Positions 27,762 through 36,971 of a stretch of DNA of 64,000 nt are shown piece after piece. Numbering within the stretch: position 1 is the first letter of the stretch; each line of letters starts with the position of its first letter. Source of the DNA: Brucepastera parasyntrophica (GTDB lineage Bacteria; Spirochaetota; Spirochaetia; Treponematales; Treponemataceae); the NCBI RefSeq assembly GCF_022376835.1, contig NZ_CP084606.1:3175033-3239032 (forward strand), written 5' to 3'. The notes below the pieces were generated by a model. The model saw only the letters and a program-made list of their open reading frames with translations. It was not told where the DNA came from and did not search any database. Position numbers and translations under genes: made by a program.

Positions 27762-28016
27762 TGCAAAAAATATGCCAGTACGCATAACGGGCTGAAAACC
27801 GGTCTTTTTTTGTCTGTTCTTACTCTCCGGACAAAAATTCCGGCTGAATATCCGTCTTTTTACCTGAAAATAACCTGAATCCCTGAATTCAGGTCTGTCC
27901 TATAATAAGTATGGCAGGATATTTATCATAAAATATTGTGGAATTTGTTCAATAATATATGGCAGGGATTTTTTGCAGGGAGGGCAGTGCGGTGTCTTTT
28001 TCCGGATCGGGGATTT

Positions 28017-28997
28017 TCAGGCCGGAATGCCGGGAAACTGCCCGGCAAAGGCTTCAACAAATTGCGGAATCAGCTCGTTTATAACCCCTTTTATGCTCAG
28101 CCCGGCTGCCTGACGGTGGCCGCCTCCGCCGAAAGAGGATGCGATCTTGCTTACGTCAATCGAATCGAGAGACCTGAATCCTACAGAACAGTCCGTTTCC
28201 GATTCCTGTCTGACGATAACAATGGCTTCGACCCCTGCAATACTCTGGATAACCTGATAAAGGGTATCGGAATCCCTGCCTTCCTGGCCGAATTCCCTGG
28301 TATCTTCCATTGTTTCATACGAAATGACCAATTTTCCGCTGTAATACCGCACCATCCGTGAGAGGATACGTGAAATAATGATTCTTGAGCCAAAGGATTT
28401 GCCTCCGTTTATCTCAAGAAAAACTTTTTTCGGATTTGCGCCCGCTTCGACAAGCCGGGCAACTGAATGAAAGGTTTCGCTGCCTGATGAATCAAGATGC
28501 CTGAAAAAGCCGGTATCAGTGCAGACTGAAAACAGGAGATATTCCGCTTCTTCAGAGGTAACAGGAAGGCCGGAATCTTCAATAATGGCCTGTATGAGAA
28601 TCGCCGTGGCCGGAACAGTGGATATTATGAAAGAATTTTCACCGCAGGGATCGCTTGTGGCGTGATGGTCAATAATCGCGGCCGGAAAAGCTTCAAGCCC
28701 TTCCGCGGCGTTTCCCAGCCTGTTCATGGTAGAACAGTCCACAATAACCAGTCCCGTGTTTTTTTCCGTTTTCAGCCCGCTTATTGACGGAAGGAAAAGG
28801 CCTGAATATTTTTTTATTTCAGTACGGTTAAAAGGCCCCGCGGAAAGCAGAATGGTCTGTTTCCCCTGACGCTGCAAAAAGGAAGACAGGGCCAGGGCGC
28901 TGCCGATGCTGTCGCCGTCCGGCTCTCTGTGTCCTGCAATGATATATGTGCTGTATCTGGACAGAAAGCCCTTCAAATTTTCAGGTATTGCGACCAT
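28017..28997 (-). CDS. nrnA: DHH/DHHA1 phosphoesterase, NrnA-like oligoribonuclease
   Basis: A 326-residue protein with DHH motifs HREPDGDSIGSALAL, VIVDCSTMNRLG and IDHHATSD, and the DHHA1 motif SFGGGGHRQAAG at the end. The family degrades nanoRNA and dephosphorylates pAp or cleaves pGpG, the last fitting a genome with a diguanylate cyclase. The ATG at 28997 has GGAG 7 bases upstream; a GTG at 29003 is the alternative. Confidence 0.9.
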   Translation of the reverse strand: MVAIPENLKGFLSRYSTYIIAGHREPDGDSIGSALALSSFLQRQGKQTILLSAGPFNRTEIKKYSGLFLPSISGLKTEKNTGLVIVDCSTMNRLGNAAEGLEAFPAAIIDHHATSDPCGENSFIISTVPATAILIQAIIEDSGLPVTSEEAEYLLFSVCTDTGFFRHLDSSGSETFHSVARLVEAGANPKKVFLEINGGKSFGSRIIISRILSRMVRYYSGKLVISYETMEDTREFGQEGRDSDTLYQVIQSIAGVEAIVIVRQESETDCSVGFRSLDSIDVSKIASSFGGGGHRQAAGLSIKGVINELIPQFVEAFAGQFPGIPA

Positions 28998-29064
28998 TTT
29001 CACGCTCCGTTTTTCGGAATATTACATTTCTACAGCTGCTTTTAAATAAACAAGGGATATAGAG

Positions 29065-29112
29065 GAAAAAAAAATTCAAGCCACTGTTCTGTGGTCTCAC
29101 AAAACAGTGGCT
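29065..29112 (-). terminator. Rho-independent terminator after the exported-protein gene
   Basis: Minus strand stem AGCCACTGTT (29103-29112) and AACAGTGGCT (29079-29088), then TGAA and a run of nine T (29065-29073). It lies 23 bp beyond the stop at 29135, a classic intrinsic terminator, and also separates this unit from nrnA. Confidence 0.85.
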
Positions 29113-29134
29113 GTAAGGATATGGAAAATACGCC

Positions 29135-29557
29135 CTAAAATTCCAGTTCCAGCGTTTCAACCTGGAATTTCTCCGCAGGAATGGCGCTGTTTGGTATCGT
29201 CCCCCAGCTCGGATGCCGGATGTTTTTCGAAATATACAGGCGTATGTGGTCAAATTCCTTATTTCGCATAAATACCGAAATATAAGGATTGACAGTATTA
29301 TCCACCCTGTTTATAACCGCTCTCTGGTCCCGGCGGTCAAACCATTCATTCGGGATATACAGACTGCCCTGCTTGAGGTTCGGCCTGCGGTAGATTATAT
29401 AATATCCCAGTTTGTGCGGATAAATTCTTAAAATCGGAATGTTGAAATAATAAATATCCGACTCGTCGGTATCAGCAGATTGTGAAACGGCCGGCGCCGC
29501 AGCAAATATACCAAAAATCAGACAGAATGATATAAAAAGAAGAACACCTTTCCTCAT
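29135..29557 (-). CDS. Small exported protein of unknown function
   Basis: A 140-residue protein with a clear signal peptide (MRKGVLLFISFCLIFGIFAAAPAVSQS). The mature part of about 110 residues is rich in Tyr and Arg (IYYFNIPILRIYPHKLGYYIIYRRP) and looks beta-rich. ATG 29557 is chosen by position of the signal peptide, with GGAGG 9 bases upstream. It lies 20 bp downstream of argF on the same strand and is followed by a terminator, so the two form one unit. No family is recognised. Confidence 0.7.
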   Translation of the reverse strand: MRKGVLLFISFCLIFGIFAAAPAVSQSADTDESDIYYFNIPILRIYPHKLGYYIIYRRPNLKQGSLYIPNEWFDRRDQRAVINRVDNTVNPYISVFMRNKEFDHIRLYISKNIRHPSWGTIPNSAIPAEKFQVETLELEF

Positions 29558-29577
29558 TTTAACAGCCTCCACTTATA

Positions 29578-30531
29578 TTATACACTGGGGTTCATCAAAG
29601 TTGCAAGCATAATCGCTTTTATTGTATGTTTCCGGTTTTCCGCCTGGTCCCAGACCCTGCTTTGAGAGCCTTCAACCACCGGGACTGTGACTTCTTCTCC
29701 CTTTATCGCAGGAAGACAGTGCAGGAAAATACAAGCCGCGTTGCCTGTTTTTTTCATTAGGTCTTCATTTACCTGATAGGGAAGCAGCAGGCTCCGCCGC
29801 ATTTCGCTTTCAGCTTCTTCACCCATTGAAACCCAGACGTCCGTATACACCGCATTTGCACCGGAAACCGCGTCAAGATCGTCTGTTACTGTTATTTCTG
29901 CCCCTGATTCCTTTGCCCATACCGCGCATTCATCGAGGAGGGCCTGTTCGGTAAACAGTTCCTTCGGAGAAACAATTGTACAGTTAATTCCCAGTTTTGA
30001 GCTTATTATAATAAGCGAACGGGCAACATTATTCCGTCCGTCGCCGACATAGCACAGCTTGAGTCCTTTATGTTTGCGGAAAACTTCTTCGAGAGTCATT
30101 ACATCGGCCAGAACCTGGGTGGGATGATATAAATCTGTCAGCCCGTTATAAACAGGGACCCCTGATTCACGGGCGAGGATTTCCACGGTTGATTGTTTGT
30201 ACCCGCGGAATTCTATTGCCGAAAACATCCGGCCAAGCACCCGGGCGGTATCTTCAATTGATTCCTTTGCCCCGAGCTGAATATCATGTGTGGAAAGAAA
30301 TACGGGATGTCCGCCTTCTTCACTGAAGGATGTTTCAAAAGCACAGCGTGTTCTGGTGGAACGTTTTTCGAAAATCATAGCCAGCGTTTTTCCGCGGAAT
30401 CTCTGATGGACGTCATTATTGTGGGCCGATTTCTTTACAGCGTGGGATAATTCAAGAAGAAATCTGATTTCTTCAGGAGTCCAGTCTTTCCATGTAAGCA
30501 GTGATCTGCCTTTAAGTGACGCAGGATACAT
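29578..30531 (-). CDS. argF: Ornithine carbamoyltransferase
   Basis: A 317-residue OTCase. Carbamoyl-phosphate site STRTRCAFE (Ser58-Thr61), HPTQVLADVMT, the ornithine-loop motif VWVSMGEE and the catalytic HCLPA are all present. It makes citrulline from ornithine and carbamoyl phosphate, or runs in reverse in the arginine deiminase pathway. No other arg or arc genes are nearby, so the direction cannot be decided from context. Confidence 0.95.
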   Translation of the reverse strand: MYPASLKGRSLLTWKDWTPEEIRFLLELSHAVKKSAHNNDVHQRFRGKTLAMIFEKRSTRTRCAFETSFSEEGGHPVFLSTHDIQLGAKESIEDTARVLGRMFSAIEFRGYKQSTVEILARESGVPVYNGLTDLYHPTQVLADVMTLEEVFRKHKGLKLCYVGDGRNNVARSLIIISSKLGINCTIVSPKELFTEQALLDECAVWAKESGAEITVTDDLDAVSGANAVYTDVWVSMGEEAESEMRRSLLLPYQVNEDLMKKTGNAACIFLHCLPAIKGEEVTVPVVEGSQSRVWDQAENRKHTIKAIMLATLMNPSV

Positions 30532-30666
30532 GATTTTTCTCCTTAATTTCCGTATTCGTTCCTGTCGGTGTTTAAAACATCTCGATTTTTATTTATTTTT
30601 AAGTTATACTATCGAGTCGGAGACATGCTGTCAATGCAAATATTAACCGGAAAATCGGGTGAATAA

Positions 30667-33087
30667 ATGATATATATATATTTCGAATTGCGTTATCTGC
30701 GGCAGCTGCAGATAATCTGCCCGGCTGTAATTGACTCCTTTTTTGCCGAAATAGAGAAACGGGTCAGAAAAAACGGCGGGGCGGTGCTGCGGCTTGCTTC
30801 GGGAAATTTATATTCATTTGATGATTCTTCCATAGGGTTTGTGTTTGCCGCTTCCCGCGTTATTGATGATTTGCAGGCATTGATAAACCAGAATAAACGG
30901 GTAAAGGAATATCTCGCGCTTGTTGATTATTCTCCGGCCGCCGCGGACCCCGAATCGTTCCGGGAAAAAATAATGCAGTATGATAATCTGGTTATTCCCG
31001 CCCAGGGAATTTTACTGACCCAGGAAGCCTTTTCCGTTCTGGGTACATATGTTTCGTCTGTCCCGCTTGAAAAGACTTCTCTGCGGCTGTATACAAAAAC
31101 AAATGTTGAAACACCTGCTGAAAAAACTGTTTCAGTTTCAAGAGATACCTTAACCCTTTCTTTTACGAACACATACATAACCAATCCTGTTATTATTTTT
31201 CATAATATATTTGCCTCTCTTCCTGACGCCGATTATACTTCCCTGCTTAGCCAGGAAGAACAGTCCGGGTTTATTGAAAAAAAATACGCGGTTGATATGA
31301 GCGAGCGGCTCCGTTTTTCACCTGACCGGCCGGATTATTATACTGCCGCCTGTATTTCATATTATTCCATGCTGCTGTCTGTAATGAAACGGGCCGGATA
31401 TACAAAAGCGGTGATTGAAATTCCTGATACCGCAGTGATGCCTGAATCTTTTCAGAATATATTCGAGCAGTTCAGGCGAAAGGCAGATTTCCAGCTGAAA
31501 AAAACGGAAACCCGTTTTCAGGTTCCCGACACGGATTCAATTCCGGCGGATATGCTTGAACTTGCCTATTTAATATACCGCGCCGAGAAATTTCTGTTTA
31601 TTGACGAATTGCCGGAATTCTTTGTGTTTATGGGAAAGCAGGCCGATTTTCTGTCTTCGCTCGGAAACCTCTTTTACACAAAAGGCATCCTGGCCGATCC
31701 GGTAAATCTTCTTTCGCTGAATCCTGCCCTTTTTTCGCGGATTTCAGCGGCAATAGGAATTAAATCCAAGATACTGGATATGTCAATTGCCCGTTTTTTG
31801 TGGACAAAATATGAAAAAGGTTCGCTGCTGCCGACCCTGGAATTATTTGATGTGCTGAATGAACTGGGGTATACCATTCCCGATTCATTTTTAATACGCT
31901 GCCTGTATCACAATAATGATCCCGTATCTCTCGCAAAAAAACTGGAACAGTTTTTCAGCAAGCCCAAACTTATACAGGCTGTTTATGATCTTGAGAAAGC
32001 CATTGCCCGTTATAATGAAGGTGATTATTCAAAAGCTTCATATATGGTAAAGGATGTTCTCCATACCTTTCAGCAGGAAAAAATACTGGCCGGGGAATAC
32101 CGCGCCTTTTCGCTTGCGGCAATGATTACCCTTGTTCAGAAAAGCGCGAACGATTCTGTCGTTTATCTTGAATATGCGCTCGAGAACGCGGAAAAAATGC
32201 ATGATTCTTTCGGCCTTTTACGGACACGGTTTGATATTGCAATGGTTTATTTTGTTATCGGGAAGTTTCATTCCTCCCTGCATTATCTTGATCTTGCACA
32301 GGACGTTGCAAAAAAATGCTATGCAAAAGACTGGGAAGTACTGATAGTCTTTATGAAAGGCCGGATAGCTTTTGAACTTGGCGATTATCAGAATGCTGAA
32401 GCAAGGTTTCAGGCGGCAATTGCTATTGCCAATATGAACGGCTTCCTCGATTCAATCCCGGTTTGCAGAACGTGGTATGCAAGGGCCCTTGTTCACCAGA
32501 AAAATTTCAGCGCTGCCGAAGAAATCCTTCTGGAGTATACAAATATTGTTCCCGAGGCCTGGCTCTTTTTGCTTGAGACGGCAATTATTTCCGAAAAAAA
32601 ATCGCAAAAGAATATTCAGTTTCCTGATACACTAGACTTTTTTGCTCCGGGGCCGGAAAGCTGGTCTCCTGACCGTGTTATATGGAAAAGCGGGTTTTCG
32701 CCGGCGGAAGACCGCTGTATGGGGACAGCCGCGGAATCAAGAATCCTCACGCGATTTTACAGGGTTCTTCTTTTATATTATTCTGTCTTCTTTAATCCAG
32801 AAGCAGGAATCCAGTCCAAAATTGCGGAAATGGAGGAAACGGCGCGGGCCGCTATTGATATGAACGACCCTTATGCCGCCGTTTATTATTTTCTCTGCTA
32901 TAATTTGAGTTTAAAGACTACAGGTATTATTTCAGCGGATACGCTGACTTATCTGAGCCGGGGATTTAAATATCTCCAGAAGAGGGCGGGAGGTATTACC
33001 GATAATACTATGCGGGAATCCCTTCTGCAAAAGCCGGTCTGGAATAGCCGGCTGTACCGGGCTGCGCGGGATAACATGCTGATCTGA
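30667..33087 (+). CDS. Large TPR-containing protein of unknown function
   Basis: An 806-residue cytoplasmic protein without signal peptide. The first 300 residues are mixed alpha/beta and of unknown fold. From about 430 the chain is helical with TPR-like repeats (YNEGDYSKASYMVKDVL, VYLEYALENAEKMHDSFGLLRTRFDIAMVYFVIGKFHSSLHYLDLAQDVAKKC, GRIAFELGDYQNAEARFQAAIAIA). It may be a scaffold or regulator. It is divergent from argF, and the following gene is 29 bp downstream. Confidence 0.7.
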   Translation: MIYIYFELRYLRQLQIICPAVIDSFFAEIEKRVRKNGGAVLRLASGNLYSFDDSSIGFVFAASRVIDDLQALINQNKRVKEYLALVDYSPAAADPESFREKIMQYDNLVIPAQGILLTQEAFSVLGTYVSSVPLEKTSLRLYTKTNVETPAEKTVSVSRDTLTLSFTNTYITNPVIIFHNIFASLPDADYTSLLSQEEQSGFIEKKYAVDMSERLRFSPDRPDYYTAACISYYSMLLSVMKRAGYTKAVIEIPDTAVMPESFQNIFEQFRRKADFQLKKTETRFQVPDTDSIPADMLELAYLIYRAEKFLFIDELPEFFVFMGKQADFLSSLGNLFYTKGILADPVNLLSLNPALFSRISAAIGIKSKILDMSIARFLWTKYEKGSLLPTLELFDVLNELGYTIPDSFLIRCLYHNNDPVSLAKKLEQFFSKPKLIQAVYDLEKAIARYNEGDYSKASYMVKDVLHTFQQEKILAGEYRAFSLAAMITLVQKSANDSVVYLEYALENAEKMHDSFGLLRTRFDIAMVYFVIGKFHSSLHYLDLAQDVAKKCYAKDWEVLIVFMKGRIAFELGDYQNAEARFQAAIAIANMNGFLDSIPVCRTWYARALVHQKNFSAAEEILLEYTNIVPEAWLFLLETAIISEKKSQKNIQFPDTLDFFAPGPESWSPDRVIWKSGFSPAEDRCMGTAAESRILTRFYRVLLLYYSVFFNPEAGIQSKIAEMEETARAAIDMNDPYAAVYYFLCYNLSLKTTGIISADTLTYLSRGFKYLQKRAGGITDNTMRESLLQKPVWNSRLYRAARDNMLI

Positions 33088-33116
33088 TTTTTTATGTATA
33101 CCGGATGGAGGCTGAA

Positions 33117-34601
33117 ATGTCATTATCGTTTCTTTTTCTCTTATTTATTATATACAGTTTTATAGGGTGGGCGTGTGAAGTCCTTTTCTGTTTCGTGAAA
33201 GACCATAAATGGACCAACAGGGGTTTTTTACACGGACCGATTTGTCCGGTATACGGAATCGGCGGACTTCTGGTTATCTTTTTGCTGGAGCCTTTTCACG
33301 GAAACATTATCCTGCTGTATATTATGTCAGTGATTATCACATCAACAGTCGAATATATTACCGGCTGGGTCCTTGAGACCGTATTCAATACAAAATGGTG
33401 GGATTATTCCCATCATAAATTCAATATTCACGGACGGGTCTGCCTGACAAATTCACTCTTATTCGGAGTAATGAGTGTCATAGCTGTTCTTGTTGTCCAT
33501 CCGGCAATTGTTCATGTGCTTTCCATGATCCCGGAAAATGCGCTGAAGATCATAGCCGGGGTACTGGCTGCCGTCCTGGTGGTAGACCTTCTCAGTACAC
33601 TTCGTACGCTTATTGATCTTGACAACCGGATGGCCTCGGTTGCCGCATATCTGGAACACCTTAAAACGAATTCCTCCGTAACGGAATGGATAAATGAAAA
33701 TGATATGAAGGGCAGTGTCGACCGGCTCCGCGAAAATATAAAAAACAATAATACTGAAATGAACCGACGGATTTCGGAAAAACTGGATAGTCTGCTTTCC
33801 CGCTCGAAGGCTTCCGCGAGAATCCTGAAAGCGTTTCCGAGAATGAAAAACAAAAACAGCGCAAAGCAGCTTGAGCTGTTCCATGAAGATGACCTCGCGC
33901 AGGACAGCAAACCGGAAAAAACAGCAACCGCAGCCAATGAAAAATATATTCATATTCCTCCCGCGGCTTCGGCTTCGGACCATATATATGAGCTGTTCTG
34001 GGTTTTTGTTATTGCCTCCTATGTGGGTGTTTTTCTTGAAATGATCTGGTGTGTAGCGACCAGGGGGCACCTCGAAAGCCGGACCGCGCTGATATACGGA
34101 ATGACAAATCCCATATATGGCGCCGGCGCCCTGCTTATGTCGCTGATTCTGTCGCGCTTCGCGAAAAAGGGAGATATTTTTCTTTTCCTGGGCGGTATGA
34201 TTATAGGCGGGTTGTTCGAATACATGTGCAGTCTCGGGCAGGAACTGATTTTCGGATCGGTGTCATGGGAATACAGCGACACACAATTGAACCTCCATGG
34301 ACGGACCAATCTTATGTTTTCACTTATGTGGGGCTTCCTCGGCCTTGTCTGGGTCAGATATATATATCCCCGTCTGATTTTGCTCATCAGAAAAATTCCG
34401 GTTAAACCGGGCAAAATTGCGGCAATAATTGTCTTTGTTGCCCTGCTTGCGGACGCGAGCATTTCGTCTATTGCTGTTTCCCGCTGGTCGGAACGGGCTA
34501 AGGGTGTCGCAGCTTCGGGCCGGCTGGACGAGTTTTGTGATAAACACTATCCCGATGACCGTATGGAAAAAATCTATCCGAATATGCAGTTTGTCAAATA
34601 G
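33117..34601 (+). CDS. Membrane protein with two CmpB-type (PF06541) domains
   Basis: A 494-residue inner-membrane protein. Residues about 1-170 and 280-450 are two copies of the same domain, each with the pattern YSFIGWACEVLFC / ASYVGVFLEMIWC, then GPICPVYGIGGLL / GMTNPIYGAGALL, then the closing WWDYSHHKFNIHGRVCL / SWEYSDTQLNLHGRTNL. The family is called putative ABC-transporter permease, but its function is unproven. The linker (about 175-275) is charged and helical. The ATG at 33117 is chosen for GGAGG 5 bases upstream. Members usually carry one domain; the fusion may build a pseudo-dimer. Confidence 0.8.
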   Translation: MSLSFLFLLFIIYSFIGWACEVLFCFVKDHKWTNRGFLHGPICPVYGIGGLLVIFLLEPFHGNIILLYIMSVIITSTVEYITGWVLETVFNTKWWDYSHHKFNIHGRVCLTNSLLFGVMSVIAVLVVHPAIVHVLSMIPENALKIIAGVLAAVLVVDLLSTLRTLIDLDNRMASVAAYLEHLKTNSSVTEWINENDMKGSVDRLRENIKNNNTEMNRRISEKLDSLLSRSKASARILKAFPRMKNKNSAKQLELFHEDDLAQDSKPEKTATAANEKYIHIPPAASASDHIYELFWVFVIASYVGVFLEMIWCVATRGHLESRTALIYGMTNPIYGAGALLMSLILSRFAKKGDIFLFLGGMIIGGLFEYMCSLGQELIFGSVSWEYSDTQLNLHGRTNLMFSLMWGFLGLVWVRYIYPRLILLIRKIPVKPGKIAAIIVFVALLADASISSIAVSRWSERAKGVAASGRLDEFCDKHYPDDRMEKIYPNMQFVK

Positions 34602-34640
34602 GCCCGAACATATCGGTTGCTGATATTTTTTTCGCATAGC

Positions 34641-34669
34641 TTGACTTTTTCCGTGATGTCTGATAATTT
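34641..34669 (+). promoter_or_regulatory. Promoter of tRNA-Met
   Basis: TTGACT (34641-34646), 17-base spacer, TAATTT (34664-34669), 13 bp before the tRNA, the same -35 and spacing as the other tRNA promoters of this window. Confidence 0.75.
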
Positions 34670-34682
34670 ATCCAGACATCAC

Positions 34683-34755
34683 GGCGGCATAGCTCAGTCG
34701 GTAGAGCAAACGGCTCATATCCGTTCGGTCATAGGTTCAAGTCCTATTGCCGCTA
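34683..34755 (+). tRNA. tRNA-Met (anticodon CAT)
   Basis: Acceptor GGCGGCA pairs with TGCCGCT (terminal G-T pair), discriminator A. D-arm TAGCTCAGTCGGTAGAGC; anticodon loop CTCATAT between AACGG and CCGTT, giving CAT. The paired first base and absence of initiator G-C triplets point to elongator Met. A tRNA-Ile with modified CAT cannot be fully excluded. CCA is not encoded. Confidence 0.9.
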
Positions 34756-34763
34756 TATTGATC

Positions 34764-34799
34764 CCCCAAATTCCCGAATAGCAGGAATTTGGGGTTTTT
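34764..34799 (+). terminator. Rho-independent terminator of tRNA-Met
   Basis: An 11-bp perfect stem (CCCCAAATTCC at 34764-34774 with 34784-34794) is followed by TTTTT. It begins 9 bp after the tRNA. Confidence 0.9.
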
Positions 34800-34904
34800 A
34801 TTTATTCTGAAAGCGTTGCCGGCCCGCAGAATGTTTCTTAACGGCGTATAGGTACCGCACAAATTCTGTGTTTTTTGCCAGGCAGGATAATAATGAAATC
34901 CGCA

Positions 34905-35989
34905 TCAATGGAATTTCTGAATCAGGCCCCAACGTCCGTCTGTTTTAAACTGATTATCCAGGTCCATATATTTTTTATACTGCTCATCTGAAACGGAAAC
35001 GAGAACATCTGATTTTAAAACCCTGAGAACGGCATCTTCCGGAGAAGAGTACCGGGTCAGTTCATTGATATCAGCCGTGTTTTTCCAATACCGGTCTTCG
35101 ACAGTCCGCCTGTAATTGAGGTCCCCTTTGATAACCAGCAATTCACTTTTATTCAGGTCCGCGTTATACGCTTCAGGCATATCGCGGAAGTTTACCGGGT
35201 TCGCCCAGAACTTGTGTGTCTGCCGCACCAGCATATCTTTTTTCAGATATGATTCTATACTTTTCTTTATTGAAGCAGGGATATGTTCGAGCAGATTGTA
35301 AAAATCCTCAAAAGTCGCATCGGACACAAATATGGGAACCGGTTTTAAATGCAGTACAACCCGGGCGTTTGTATTTCTTATAATGATTAAAGCCCGCAGC
35401 AGATCCTGCAGGAGTTCGGCTCCCGCGTTGTCGCAGAATATATCGGCCCTGGAATGTATCGTTTTCAGTTTTTTTTCGATTATGTCACTGTCATCAATAA
35501 CAAAGCCTGATAGATGGTTTTGGATTTTATTTATCCGGCTTAAATCCTGTACATTCACGGTTACGGTATTTTCTATTAGCTCCCGGAGTTTTTTGCTGTT
35601 GCTGAATTCAATTTCAAAATCAATTTCCTTTTCCGACAGTTTGTGCAGCTCGGACTGCTTTACGGGAAAAAAGGGATCGCTTTTACTGCTGAAGTAACCC
35701 GTAAGCTTCAGCAGTATATAGTAAAAATAAAACTCCGCAAGAAAAAACGGAGCGGCGGCAAAAAAATCCTTTAGAGTTAAATCTTTATATTCCGCTGACT
35801 GCGAAAATAAATCGGCGAAGTCCTCATTAACTCTGTCATCGGCCAGGTCTCTGACCCTGCTGTTCATAGTATAATTGTGATAATCCATTCCGGACAGGAC
35901 CGAACTGAATGTTTTGGGAAACCGTTCCCGTACGGTGTAATCGGCAAAAATGCCGGTGAAGCTTGCTGAATAATAGGGCGGTTTTTCAT
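34905..35989 (-). CDS. ARMT1-like (DUF89) damage-control phosphatase
   Basis: Metal-dependent phosphatase fold of the DUF89 family, closest in motif layout to human ARMT1. It has DNAGAELLQDLLRALI, then HLKPVPIFVSDATFEDFYNLLE, GDLNYRR and a C-terminal LKSDVLVSV. The family hydrolyses sugar phosphates or damaged phosphometabolites. The in-frame ATG at 35888 would omit a family-like N-terminus (FADYTVRERFPKTFSSVL) that continues upstream in the same frame without ATG. An ATG at 35987-35989 reaches it if one A is added to the run at 35982-35986. I therefore annotate from 35989; this start is inferred. Confidence 0.75.
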
Positions 35990-36118
35990 GACCTTACATT
36001 TTGCGACAAAACCATGAAAAATCGGATACTCCATTCCCGTTGCCTCATAGTTTCCCTGTCCCCTGGAAAAGATCACCCCGCCGTTTTCCGGGATGCGTTC
36101 CAATTCGTCTTCAAACAT
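35990..36118 (-). pseudogene. C-terminal fragment of another DUF89 phosphatase
   Basis: The frame encodes NGGVIFSRGQGNYEATG, then FHGFVAKCKV. GQGN(F/Y)E followed by KC is the closing motif of a different DUF89 subfamily from the intact gene next door. Upstream of 36140 the DNA becomes AT-rich and noncoding, so the rest of this gene is gone. It may be the relic of a neighbouring paralogue. Confidence 0.55.
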
Positions 36119-36310
36119 ACCTTTTTTATAACCATAGTGAAACCCCTCATTAAAAAATATTATCTTTTTGTAATAAGTAGTATTTTAACATAGATAAAAA
36201 AAAGAGCAAGGTTTTTTCAGCGGACTTGTGAAATCTCCTGAAAAATAACGGTCTGTATTTCAGTCATGGATTCCGATTTATTAACAAAATATAAACTGAC
36301 TGATTTTCTA

Positions 36311-36339
36311 TTGACAGCCGGTGTGCTTGCCCATATATT
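36311..36339 (+). promoter_or_regulatory. Near-consensus promoter of the TetR-lipoprotein operon
   Basis: TTGACA (36311-36316), 17-base spacer, TATATT (36334-36339). The -10 lies in the left arm of the 21-bp palindrome, so a bound repressor would block it. The predicted start falls inside the palindrome. Confidence 0.8.
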
Positions 36340-36381
36340 TACATATGAACAAAATTGTACTTTTGTTCATATGTAAATATA
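36334..36381. promoter_or_regulatory. 21-bp inverted-repeat operator of the TetR gene
   Basis: Arms 36334-36354 and 36361-36381 are exact complements, with a CATATGAAC core and a 6-base centre. It covers the -10 and start of transcription and ends 11 bp before the tetR ATG. This is the standard layout for an autoregulated TetR repressor. The same sequence could also fold in the RNA leader. Confidence 0.75.
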
Positions 36382-36392
36382 AAGGACGGCAA

Positions 36393-36962
36393 ATGGCGAA
36401 AGGATTTTCAGAGCATGAACGGGAAGTAATAAAAGAGAAACTGACGGAAGCTTGTGAAAAGTGCTGGGGCCGCTACGGCTACGCTAAAACCGGAATCAGG
36501 GACTTGTGCGGTATGGCGGGGATATCTGCGGGAGCCTTCTATTCATTTTATCCGTCAAAGGAGCATCTGTTTATTGAAACTGCCCAGCAGGCCGGAAACA
36601 GGTTTTTCAGCAGCGTGGATGATAACCTGCCAAGAAAACCGACCAAATATGATTTCGCGCTTACGCTCAAACGGATGTCAAAGGAACTTGTTGAATGGTA
36701 TCTGACTGTCAGCGAGGATCTGGACCTTATTGCCCGAAAACTGCCTGAAAAAGTTATCCTGAATGTAAATACCATAGACGTAACTGACTTTTCATTGCTG
36801 GTAAAAAAATACCGGCTCCGGCCCCGGGTTGACGCGCGTTTGCTGACCGGTGTTCTGCAGACGCTGGTAACGATGACCATTAACCGGAAAATAATCGGCC
36901 CCCAGTTTGATAAAACATTCGGTTTTATTCTTGATAGCACAATTGAAAATCTGTTTGAATAG
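36393..36962 (+). CDS. TetR-family transcriptional regulator
   Basis: A 189-residue repressor-like protein. The N-terminal helix-turn-helix reads GIRDLCGMAGISAGAFYSFYPSKEHLF, the classic TetR signature. The C-terminal ligand domain is helical and without recognisable specificity. The ATG at 36393 (AAAGGA upstream) is chosen; a longer frame from 36321 would read through the promoter. It lies 9 bp before the lipoprotein gene, so the pair is one operon under the operator at 36334-36381. Confidence 0.92.
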   Translation: MAKGFSEHEREVIKEKLTEACEKCWGRYGYAKTGIRDLCGMAGISAGAFYSFYPSKEHLFIETAQQAGNRFFSSVDDNLPRKPTKYDFALTLKRMSKELVEWYLTVSEDLDLIARKLPEKVILNVNTIDVTDFSLLVKKYRLRPRVDARLLTGVLQTLVTMTINRKIIGPQFDKTFGFILDSTIENLFE

Positions 36963-36971
36963 GAGTTTAAA

